Origin: Setophaga petechia
Taxonomy: Eukaryota > Chordata > Aves > Passeriformes > Parulidae
Direction: 5' to 3'
DNA length: 64,000 nucleotides
Assembly: GCA_024362935.1 (NCBI GenBank)
Contig: JANCRA010000032.1
Span: 6,437,001 to 6,501,000, forward strand
Shown here: in pieces, positions 31,201 to 42,500 of the stretch
Layout of the letters: every line of letters starts with the position of its first letter
Numbering within the stretch: the first letter of the stretch is position 1
Notes under the pieces: model-generated
The model's input: the letters and a program-made list of their open reading frames with translations, nothing else
Database searches by the model: none
Told to the model about the DNA's origin: nothing
Made by a program: the position numbers and the translations under genes

Positions 31201-34200
31201 TCTAGAATAGTCATATTGCCCCTTGAGCTTGGCTGTCAAAAGCAGCTGTGGGAGACATTTTACCTTCACATGGAATGCAACCATTTATGAAAGAGAATGA
31301 AAGAAGCACGGAGCTCCAAAAATATTAAAGAAAGAAACAGAGAAGGGAGCTGTTCTATCATCCTAGCTAGCATTCAAAGACAGAGGGACAGTGCTTTCCT
31401 TTCTACTAATCTAACTATGGATGATCTGCTTCATACTTGCACTGAAAGTCTCTGTTTCTCCAGTTAGGAAAACAGACCATGTAGAGGAAGAAGATTTTAT
31501 GTAATTTGCCCTATCCACACTGGATATGGATATCATACTTTACATTAATGGTTTACATCAACATGTTCAGAAAGTGTTTTACCATGACAACAAGGTTAAT
31601 TATTAATTCTGGCATTTTTCAGAAGTGCATTAACATATTTTAAGCCTGGACTGAAGCTTTCATTTCCCTCACATTCTCAATGAAAGCTGCAAGGTCTCAG
31701 TGTAGGCTGTAGGTAAGCCTAGAGGCACATTGAGAGTGAGAGTTAAGCCCTTCATACTTCTAAGATGCAGCCAAACTGAAAGTAATGCACTTAGGCTGGA
31801 TAACAAACAAGGCTCTGCCTGCCCTCCAGACCAAGCAGTGTGTAGGTAGATCAGGAAAGCCATCATTCAGCAGCACCCTGTGGTTAATGTGAAAGAAGCA
31901 AATTACTCATGGATTCTTTTGCAGAAGGGCTTTAGCATAGGCTGCTGCAAGGGCACTTGGTATCTATCAGCTGTGTGAGCTCACACTGCCTTCTGAACTG
32001 AAGGCTCCCAGTAGAATCATATCCATCTACCATGACTGTGGAGACAGAAGCATCATTTCAAAAGCAAGCTACCCTGGGTCCTGCTCTGGTACAGGCAATA
32101 TAATTACAGGTAGAATTTTAGGTCAGGCACCTAAAAATTAAGGTAACTGATTTTTTTTTATTTGTTAAAGTTGGGCCTTTTGATTCACAGTAATTTGTTA
32201 TTGTACCAATATCATTCAGCAACATTTGCTACTATCTCTGTGTGCAATTAAAGGTTCTCTATGTGCTGTTAACAATAGAACAGACTTTTGTAGCCTGACC
32301 TCATACTAGGTGCGAAAACAAAATGTTTCCTTGTGTGAGTTTGACATTAATCTACCAAAAGGCTTGTTGGCTTTTGCTGGTGAGAACAAACTACCCATCT
32401 CTGTTTCTCATTACATTTTAAGACTAGAACTAAGGACTGTATATACAGTCTAAATTTTTAACACCTAATCAAGTTCTTCATACACAAAATAGTACTGAGA
32501 TAAATAACACTTTTTTCACTGTACCCTTCCGCTCCTGTGGGAACCTACTGAATCTCAACCCAACAAAATGGCCATAGTCAGCCAAATAATTTGCAGTTCA
32601 TCTGCACAGGGGGGGGTGTGCTTTAAGTTTCCAAACAGAGGAGAATAGTTAACATACTATAAATTCATGTGTTATTTTCCTTTATATTAACCTGGCATGT
32701 AAAAAAGGCATAGAAGCAGCTCAAAGCAAGAACTCTGACTGTCCCAGCATGGGTCCAAACTAAGAGTCTGCAATTCTCAGAACTTGCTGCAAAGACAGAT
32801 TTTACAGTGGCAAGTATTTAAAGCATCTGCTCCTTTATGCCGAAACCACATTCCCCATTAGCAAAATTACAGGCATTTTCTTATTCTGTGCTCTTCAGAA
32901 AATTCTTGCAGGTCTAATAATTCCAAAGATAGTGAACAAGCATTTGCACCCTACCTTCATGTAAAGACTAATTACAGCCCTGTGAGACTTGGCTTCTCAA
33001 CGAAAGCAGAATTGAAAATTTGTTATGCTCTGCCCCAACACATCCCATAAATCTCTCGGCAATCTTGTTTTACATAGACAATGCTATTTAAAAATATGAA
33101 TTAATTATCTTTTACAAAGATAATAAAATCATGAGATATATGGACTATGTAAATTATTCTTGTTTTTCTCACTTATCTTGTCTCGAGTTAGCTGCATTTA
33201 TTATTATGTATCAGCTTACTGTCTCCTTCCAGATAGGTAAGAAACAATTCTTAAATTGTTTAAGAAAATTTTATCAGACTATTGCAGGTACAAATCAACA
33301 TTTTTCCCTGAAAAATTCAGAGCAACTTGCACTTTATTGCAACAAACTGAAACAATCAACAGACAAAATCCTCAACCTTTTTTCTTATAGTTATTCTAGA
33401 AAATTTTAAAATTCTTCTACCACTCCCTAACCAGGATACTTTGCAATTGCTGTTGTAATTCAGGACCAGAATGAAAGACTGTTAAGACAATCTCAAATGT
33501 ACAATATGCCTAAACTCTGTTACATAAAATGGAGGGAGGGCTGAATGGTCCCTAGCAAGAATCAGCTACAGAGAGCCTGAAATGAGTGAGCTGGTATCTC
33601 ACTGTCTTCAGTACTAACATCTCTGAAAACTCTTTTGTGTCTGCCTTGGATGAGCTCCAAAATCAATTTCCCTTATAGGTTAAATAATGAGATGACCCAA
33701 GAGTTGGTACACAATACAGACTGTCTAAAGATAGGCAGAAGGAACATGTGCATGAAACATTGTTCTCTCTGTGATTTCCCAAAAGAGAAGGTTAGTTTCC
33801 TACAGTGTTCTTCCCAAATATTCAAATTCAGTTCCCAATTCAAATTTTGGCTGACCTCAAAGCACAGAGCCGTGCAGTATGGCATAGTTTGGGTGAAAAG
33901 CTTCTGCTCTGGAATGGTGTTGGAAGGATTCTATCTCAAAGAGCTCTTATTGAAATTGTATGAAATCCCCACCTCAGAGCAACACAGGCATAGGTAACCA
34001 GTTCAGAGTACCTCACTGCGAAAGGGGAAGGAAAGAATAAATCTGTTTCGTTTCCTCTGAAGCTTCTAAAAAGTATAATAATAGAAGTAATGAAAAAACA
34101 CTGTCATGTTTTTTGGTTAGGGACATGTGCTCCTTGCCAGCAACCTCTGTGAGCATGGAACCTGCTACTGTTGTGTAGCTGCATAAGTAGAGATATATGA

Positions 34201-34731
34201 ATATATATAATGGACAGTGAATGCCTTGGAGGTGGGAAAAAAATACTTTCTTAGGTATATGTGAAGAAGTTTTCTGCTTTTTGTCACTATTTGCCATTTG
34301 AATTTTACAAGAAGAATGACAGTAAGCAGACTTGGGAAAACGCAATTATTCTTCCAAGACAAGCATTTCAACAAACGACTCTCCTTTTTTATTAAACTAC
34401 ATATTCTCTCATGACAATATAATTAATTCGGTGATATTCAGTATTCACCCAGTGAACCGTAAACAGAATAATATGCCTAAATTGTTTTACCCAGGCAACT
34501 TTTCATTAAAAATCAATTACTTATCATGAAATGTGAAAATTATTCAGGCACTACCAAAGTGCATGCATGGATACAGTGAAAAATGTGTGCCCTTTAAAGT
34601 AGGCATTGTTCCCCTCAAACATCTACTCAAACAGGCATAAAAAGTCTCTTTAAGAACATGCAATTACAAGCCATAACATTTAGGTTCTGCTAGTTGCTCT
34701 GGTAGTCCTTCACATCCATTTTTGAATTTGC
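28280..34731. other. Intergenic DNA between SULT1C and GCC2
   Basis: About 6.5 kb of AT-rich sequence with only short frames and no recognisable protein, repeat body or RNA gene. A short direct repeat containing ataaagggcagca occurs twice at about 29305-29352. No duplicate sulfotransferase exons are visible, although tandem SULT1C copies exist here in mammals. Confidence 0.6.
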
Positions 34732-35075
34732 AGAATCATGGAATTTCTAGGGTTGGAAGGGACCTCTGGTGATCATCTCATCCAACCCCCGAGCCAAGGC
34801 AGGGTCACCTAGAGCAGGTGCCAAAGAATGGGTCCAGATGGGGTTTCAGTGTCTCCAGAGGGAGACTCCACAAGACCCCTGGGCAGCTGCGCCAGTGCTC
34901 GGTCACCCCTAAGTAAAGAAATTCTTTCTCATGTTGGGATGAAACTTCTTGTGGTTTTATTTAAGGCCATTGCTCCTTGTCTTGTCGCTGGGCACTTATG
35001 CAAAGTCTGGCACCATCCTACTGGCACCGGCCGCATTTATTTGATAAATAATTTAAATCAATTTGTGCTCCCATC
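34732..35075 (-). mobile_element. CR1 LINE 3'-end fragment upstream of GCC2
   Basis: Begins agaatcatggaatttctagg and runs through gttggaagggacctctggtg, agggtcacctagagcagg and cttgtcgctgggcac, the reverse-strand CR1 3' end. It stops at the edge of the CpG island, so it sits immediately upstream of the GCC2 promoter. Confidence 0.85.
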
Positions 35076-35099
35076 AAGGTATTAAAAACAGGGTCCTAA

Positions 35100-35930
35100 A
35101 TCGCTCCGTTTCTGCCCGAGCACGTCATCCTTCACCTCACACTCTCCTTATGGCGGCAGTGAGACACGCTCCTGCAGCACTGCTTTGCCCTTAGGCGCCC
35201 TTCAGGAACAGGGAATAGCGGGGTGCACTCATGTTGCAGCCGTACCCCTTCCCCTTTTCATAAGGCGGAGAACACGAGGTCGGCAGCGACGCCGACACCC
35301 CGGCCCACGGCCCGTTTCAGGCGGGCTCAGCACCGCCCGGCCCCGGGGCGGCGCTCCGTGACGGACAGGCCGAGCCCAGCGAGCCCGGCGTGCCGGGATG
35401 ACGGAGGCGGAAGCGGCTCGGGGAGGATGTAGCGGCGCTGGCAGCGGCTGTGGCGCCGCGATCTCCCCGCCCCTGCAGCCGGCCGGCCCCGCCATGGAGG
35501 TAACGCGGCGGGCTTGGGCAGAGGGACCGCGGAGCCCTCGGGGTCAGCGCAGCTGGGTGCGGAGGGGGCGGTGCGTGACCTTGGCGTGCAGCACGGGGGA
35601 GCGGGGAAGGTGCGGACCAGCCCCTCCCACGCCGCGGGCTCCTGCCCCTTCCGCGGTGACGGGCGGTGAAGCCCGTGGGGCACTGGGCGCCCTTGGCCGC
35701 CGCCTCGCAGCCCCCGCGGGTGGCGCAGCTGTGAAGGAGGCCGGGGGTGGGAAGGGGGCCCTGCCGCTGTCGCTGCCTTTGCCCTGCGGAAATGGCTGCG
35801 CCGGTGCGGGCTGCAAGGAGTTGGTTAAATGCCCCTCGTGCTTAGGAGGTGGGAACGTCGCCCTGTTGGCACGGGCTGGGATGAGCGGCCAGCGCTGACT
35901 GCAGGGCAGCGACACTCGGGTGACGGACAC
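35100..35930 (+). promoter_or_regulatory. GCC2: CpG island: GCC2 promoter, 5' UTR and first exon
   Basis: An abrupt switch from AT-rich DNA to dense GC with many CpGs, typical of a housekeeping promoter. It holds Sp1-type GC boxes (GGGGCGG at 35345-35351, GGGGGCGG at 35564-35571) and an ETS-like CGGAAGCG (35408-35415), with no TATA box. The GCC2 start ATG (35494) lies inside. Long frames on both strands here (up to 199 codons antisense) reflect low stop-codon frequency in GC-rich DNA. The transcription start cannot be placed exactly. Confidence 0.8.
35494..35499 (+). CDS. GCC2: GCC2 coding exon 1 (residues 1-2)
   Basis: Only ATG GAG is coding, followed by donor gtaacg at 35500. The start context gccccgccATGG is a strong Kozak match, and Met-Glu agrees with the known vertebrate N-terminus. 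An in-frame ATG at 35398 would add 32 residues. Confidence 0.85.
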
Positions 35931-36527
35931 ACGGCCAGGATTTGGAGAGGTTGCTCTGTGACAGCACCCACGGGCGAACATGGGTCCCTTCTCCACTGAG
36001 GTGACCCGATGTGTTAACAGGACGTCAGCTGTGAAACACCTACCAACGCAAACAAATAAAAGCGCTGAGGCCTCTGTATCTAGTATAGCTTTTATAAACA
36101 CCAAGGCAAATCCAAAGGCAACATTGAGAAATTTTAAGTTCACACATTAAATTAACTCTCTTACTGCCTGTGCTGCTTGTGTGCCACATTCTACTAGAGG
36201 CTCAATGCCGGTGTTGGTTGAAGCAATCACAAGTCAAAATGTGTTTTGATGTGACTTGGTACACTTTGGGTTGGTGATGTCTAATTGCACACTGCTCAGA
36301 AAATTGCTGTTCATGATGGCCACTACTGCCACAGTTCACAGCAAAGGCTAGTATATTGCATTTATCCATTGGTTAGGCTTTCTAAGAGGGTGTTAAGCTA
36401 TTGCAAAGGTAAGGGATAGATACCAGTTAAAATACATAGAATATCTTGAAATGTATCATGGAAACCCCTTAGTGTAGAGGGTAAAGTAGGCTTGAAATAA
36501 AATCTAAAAAAATAATGTTTGTGTGTA

Positions 36528-36563
<36 letters not shown>

Positions 36564-39500
36564 AATATATATAACTCTGTGTATAAACTGTGGGAGCATC
36601 CAGAATTGAGAATGGTGGACTAGAAACCATGCAGGATTGTATTGGGCTTAAAAGCATACTTAGTAGCTGCTGGCTCGCAGCTCGGGTGCAACTAACCAGT
36701 GAAAAGTTCAGGGGTTTTTGGTAGCTCATCTTCATAATTTTTCTTCTAACTCAAGTGGGTGAAGCCCTCTACATGAGCTGCCTCTGGGTTCAGTTACCAG
36801 AACAGCAAAACTGGATGCATTGTTTTACACAGTGTGTGATTCTGCTTCTGTATGTATTAGCTTAAAGGAGTAAAAATATTGTGAGAAGAAAATTCATCTG
36901 ACCTTGCTGTAGTATGGAGAGTGGTGAGCTGTCATTTTCTGAACAGTACATGCAGTTTGTTATAATTCATTATGTTGTCCAAGTGCTAAAATATTAGGAG
37001 TGTAAATGTTGACAAAGTTACATCCTAAGAAAACCTGAAACTTTATAGCTTTTTTCCTAATGCTGTACAGCACATTTTTTCTAATAAGTTTCTTTTTGCC
37101 ATCTAAAAAAAAAACCAAACAAACATTTAGCATATGTGTACATAGATGAATATAACTGCCTTTGTCCTTGGTCTGTACTTGAACTCATATTTCCAAAGGT
37201 GATGCTTTTTGTGATCTGTATCACCTGTTCTGTCCAAATTATTAGTGATTGTCCATTCTCTCTCATAGTGCTCAGATCCAGTTTGGTTCTTCCTATTTTC
37301 TACCATAAGGGTTTTAATTTTTTTGGCAGAATGAAGAGAGTAGCAGAATGAAAGTGAGGGTAGGTGTGTATACTTTTATATATCTAGATGTTTGTGTATG
37401 TATACATACACACACAAACATCTAGATATATAAAAATACAAATGTATATGTATACACCTCTTCACTTTTATACTCATGCCCATATGATAGATGGTATGAA
37501 GAAAAAAGTAGGTTAAATGTGAAGGCTTGGAAATGCTATTCCTGATATATTGGAAGTGTCTGTTCCCTTTTCCTTTGCAGCATTGTGGCTGCATACATTT
37601 CTTTGTGTTCCTGATTATACATAAGCATATCCCATCTAAACCCTGTAAAGCAACAGTCTCCCAGATTAGATCTGTGAAAGTTTACCATAGAAGACATTTT
37701 GCATTTATTTTAGAGATAGAGAGCCCAGAATTTGCAGAACCTTTTCAGATATGTTTGTCAAGCCAGCAATCCTAGTGAGGACTTGCATGTTTTAAAAAAA
37801 GGAAGAGAAGGGTTCTAATTTGCCCACATGAGCCCTGAATTTGCTGAATCTTTTGGAATATATTTCATTGGGTAACAGTTGTAGAGATAAACCAGTGTAT
37901 TTAAGAAGGAAACAAAAAAAGATTAGGACCTTATGTGGTTCAAAAGTTCTCAAGGTTTGATTGAACTACAACTCCTCTACAAGTTTTTTTGGTTGTTTTT
38001 TTTTGTTGTTGTTGTTGTTGTTGTTCTTTGGGGTTTTTTGGGGTGGCTTGTTTGTTTGTTTGTTTGCTTTGGTTTTCTTTTGTTTTTTTTGTTGTTGTTC
38101 TTGCTCTTTTTTTTAATGGCTCTCTTAAGAAAAAGATAGTGAGTCATGCTTTTGAAACTGCTTGTAAATAAAATTAATTTGCAGTACTGTATCAGCTCTA
38201 GATGTCCATTCAGTAATGGAATCATAAAATCATGGTGTGGACATTGGGAGCTTTCCATTCTGCTGTTCTAATAATGACAGTAGATCTTTTTCTGCTATGT
38301 TTCTGACTCATCTTGAAAAATACATGTTGTTTTAAAAATTTTGTTTTGCTTTTTTCCTTGTGCTTTCACTATATTCAGTTCCTCTCTGTTTGGAGACCTT
38401 CAATTAGTTCTTTTGGTAGTCTTACACCAAAAAGTCTGTTACTGCAGATTGAACTTTATTTTGTTGTAGGTTCAAGATGCTGGGCAGGAGATGGTGGCCT
38501 CTTCTGGCACACCAGGATCAGGCAAATCAAAGGTAATCAGTCCTCACAAACCTAATTTATTTGGATAGCAGTAGTTGCAAGGGTTAGCATGCAAGCTGTG
38601 ACTAATAGGAAGACAAAGATATTTTTAACACTTCTTCTAGACAGGAAAAATTAACTTATAAACATTAAGATAAAGTGTTTTGGAAACCATGAGGAAAAAA
38701 AAATCTCTTTTTGATATGTTCACTTCCTGTTATATTTGATAAATTATTAATAGCATCCAGTTTTGGCAGCAGTCTTTTTCATAATGGACACAGACATCTT
38801 TGCATACAGTGGAAGTAAATTTAAACAATGGCAATATTAAGTCAGCATGCTATTTTCAAAATATTGTTCAAATTGTATTACTGAATTGTAATCCTTCCTG
38901 AGTTTTCCTAACCAATGCTGCCCAATTGTGTGCGTCAGAATTGTTTCAGAAAAGGTACAGAATGAGGAGTAGTTTCTGTTACTGTAATTGAAATAACAGA
39001 ATTGGATAACAGAGCATCAGTAACTTGGACTGTTACTCTTCTTTGAAATGTTACACTTCTTGCAAATGTGTGGTAAGAGTTTCTTGTCCTAAAATTCAGC
39101 TTTTTGCAAGTCTGATGCTAAAAGGCCTTGTTTCTATTTCCCTCTGGATTAGAGGAATCTGGTTTCTCTGATATATACTTTCTTTACAGCTGGACACATT
39201 GCCCAAAGAAGACCTCATCAAGTTTGCAAAAAAGCAAATGATGCTTATACAGAAAGTGAAGTCAAGATGTGCAGGTATCTTACTAGAAAGTGCAATTTCT
39301 GCCTTAGTGCTTGGCACTACCTGACCTTTTCAAATATCACTGTGTGATTTTGATAGGTAGATATAAATTCTAGGCAAAAATACTAGATTTTATTTTTCTT
39401 CAGTTTTGCTTTTTATGGCAGGAGGATAAGGACCAAAGTAATTTGATTAAGAAAACGAAAAGTAGCATTGCTTTTGTCAGGTATTAAATTAATTTTGGTC

Positions 39501-42500
39501 TGACAGTATGGCATGATGGAACAGTGTAGCTTGTGGAAAAGTTGAAGTGGGATTTGTCATTGTCTCTTCCCCATATTGATGCAGGTTGATTTTCAGGAAG
39601 CAAATGGGAGGAGGAATGTCTGGTATTTTTTTTGCGTAGTTAGTAGAGTATAGTTTGTTGTAGAGTACAATGACTTCTTTGATAGACTGCTACTTTATAT
39701 TTGATCATTTATTGCTTTAACAAGAAATTGTAAAATATACCAAACAAATATTTATGCTTAACACCTAAAAGTACCTGTACATCTGTGCTCTCATGTGCTG
39801 TCCTTGTGCACTCTGCAGTCTCTTTTCCTCCAGTGGGCCACTGCTTGGACTGGTGTCACTTCCCCTTGTTTGGAATGACAGTTATGCTGACTGCTGGTAG
39901 CTGCCCTCTGAAACAATAAGGATACAGAAATGGGCTGTACCAGGCTTTTCCTCAGTGTGGTTATTCATAAGATCATGTTCTTCTGCTTGCTGCCTATTTT
40001 TAGAGAAACAGTAGAAACTGAGTATCTTTCCTCTGATTTAAATTGACCGTGAAATAGAAGGTAAGATGGATGATCTTCAGAAGAATTTCTATCTGTTGTC
40101 CCTCTATCCAAGCCAGGAAGTTTTGCTTCCTCAGGAAACCCTGCTCAGTGTCAGGACTGGAGAAGTAGTACTGACTGTTTGTTCTCTTTCTGTTAGTCCT
40201 ATCACTCAGTAACAAACAAAAATTGGTGAAGTAAAAGACTTCTCAGATTTGAATAGAAGTGTTGTCAGGATTTAGTAAAATTTGCTACTGTGATGTAGCA
40301 TCAATTTCATACTGTAACGTTTCTTTACATTTTAAGAACTGGAGAAAGAAATTGAAGAACTCAGATCTAAAGCAGCTACTGCAGGAGCTGATGATATTAT
40401 TCAGGTAGGAATATGTAATTGTTTTCTATTGTATTATGTAAAGTTAGCTGAAATAAATCCACAGAAATAATTTGGTAACAAGTTAATAGCTTGAAAATCG
40501 TTATTCAAATCGAATGGAATCAATCTGCGGGAGTCCAAGACGATTCCTAAAACCTTTTTTTCCTTCTCCCCTCCTGTCCTTACTCCACTCACCAGCAAAC
40601 ACTCCTGTGAGGAATAGGACAAAGTAGTGCACTTTCAGACAGAGCTTACCACAGCACTTCGGTACTTGAAGGGAGCTTATGAGATGTGGACGAACTTCAG
40701 AAGGGCCTGTTGCAATTGAAAAAGGGCTAATGGAGTTTTAAATGAAAAGAGGGTTGATTTAGATCAGATATAAGGAAGATTTTTTTTGTTTTTTACACAG
40801 AGGGCAGTGAAACATTGGAAAAGGTTGTTTAGAGAGGTGGTAGATTCCCCAGCCTTGGAAATATTCAAGATCAGGTTGAATGGGGTTCTGAGCCACGTGA
40901 TGGAGTTGAAGATGTCCCTGCTCACTGCAGGGGGGTTAGACTAGATGGCCTTTAAAGGTCCCCATCCACCCAAACTATTCTGTGACTCTACAAATGTCCC
41001 CAGCAAGACTTTTCCTTGTTTGGCTGGTTAGACCAGCTTTTGTTTATTTTGGAGTGACCATTGCAGAAAGACTTTAGCCATTTAGAAAAGTTCTGAGACA
41101 ATCATTTGATGAGATTAGAAACACATAATTCAAGTTGCTTATCACAAGAAATACTTTTAGGATCTGTTTTTCTCAAGATATGGTTCATAGCATACAAAAG
41201 TGAAAATTGGTACTGAGGAGGAATTTCTCAATTAGAGAATTGTTTTGAATAATTTGGATGGAGATTTCTTTTCTACAGAAAGAGAACTTCACTACCATTA
41301 CCTGGTAATCAAATGTTAGCTGATCACAAGTACAATTTTTAAAAGAACCCAAAATCATTGTTTTAGTCTCCCTATTTCATATCAGTTTTATTTGGGCTGA
41401 AAGCAGTTTTTAAATTGCTGACTCATGTGTTTATTTTACAAAAAGTGTCATAATCTATATGTGAGTTTCTACACTGTTTCCATCGTTAAGAAACCCTTTT
41501 TTCAGTGTTCTTTTTCATTTAATATTAGGCTCTCACAGAAAGGCTGGATGTGGTGCTTCTGGAAAAAGCTGAAAGTCAGCAGCAGTGCATAGCTCTGAAA
41601 AAAGAAAATGTTCAAATAAAGCAAGAAGCAGAGGTACTGAAATGAGCCACGTAACATTACTGAAATATTTCAGAATTTTATTTATTTTCCAGGTTTGCTT
41701 GTTGTGTATCTAATTTTAATCTTTTTCTTCACTTACCTGTCTTCTGTCTGTTTAAAAACATCTTTAAAAATCTAAAGGCTATATATATTAAAGCATATTT
41801 TCTCTGTACCCCCTAGTGTATAGTAATAAATAAAATAATCTTATATATGCTGTCTGGATCCACGGCTGCAAGAATTCAGTATGTGCATTAAAAGCTTACA
41901 TAGGCTTCAGTCAATCAGCTCTGTCTTTCCATGGGAGCACGAGTTTACCTTTACAAGGTAAACTTTTAGATATTCATAAGAAAGAGCCTGTCAACCAAGG
42001 CACCTATATTATATTGAGATTATATCAATAATCTCAATTAATGATAAAGTGAAGACTGAATTGCTTGCAATTGATGGATATTGTTATATTCCAGATACCT
42101 GGATTTGATGCTCTAAAATTAATCTGATTTTTAATTCATTATCAGAATAGTTGCTAAAGCTGAAGTGTGTCATGACCATTTTGTGAAAATATGCTTGTAA
42201 ACATGATCTAGGACTTAGTTTTCTTTTCTCATTTTGCAAATGTTCTTATGCGCTGTGTAGTGTCTTCTGAATCGAGTTCTCCTGGTACAGCTAGATATTT
42301 AAAACTATAACAGTTTTTAAAACTGTGGAATACTACATTTTCTAATTCATCATTGCAAACAGTTTACTTGGAAATATTGTGTGCTAAATTACCAGTATTT
42401 AATAATTTGCTTGTTTCTTTAGGCTGCAGTGGCTAAAACAGAAGAATTACAGAAGCAACTGGAACAATCAAGAATTGACTCTCTGGAAGAAATAAAAGCT

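Larger units (their letters stand above)
35500..38469 (+). other. GCC2: GCC2 intron 1
   Basis: A 2.97 kb intron. The first 400 bases belong to the CpG island. The rest is AT-rich with a TG/TA microsatellite, a long inverted repeat and a GTT/GTTT-rich tract, each listed separately. No coding frame is supported. Confidence 0.8.

Noticed and set aside
28280..34700. A second SULT1C copy, as in mammals
   Set aside because: I looked for the PAPS loop, KTHLP, YVARN and RKG motifs in this interval and saw none.
35229..36143. Long antisense frames (88, 118, 199 codons) in the CpG island, possibly a divergent gene
   Set aside because: GC-rich DNA has few stop codons. The composition is Pro/Ala/Arg-rich with no family match or splice structure.
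37933..38258. Frames rich in F/V/C or N/K/T around 38 kb
   Set aside because: They read through GTT/GTTT simple repeats inside GCC2 intron 1.
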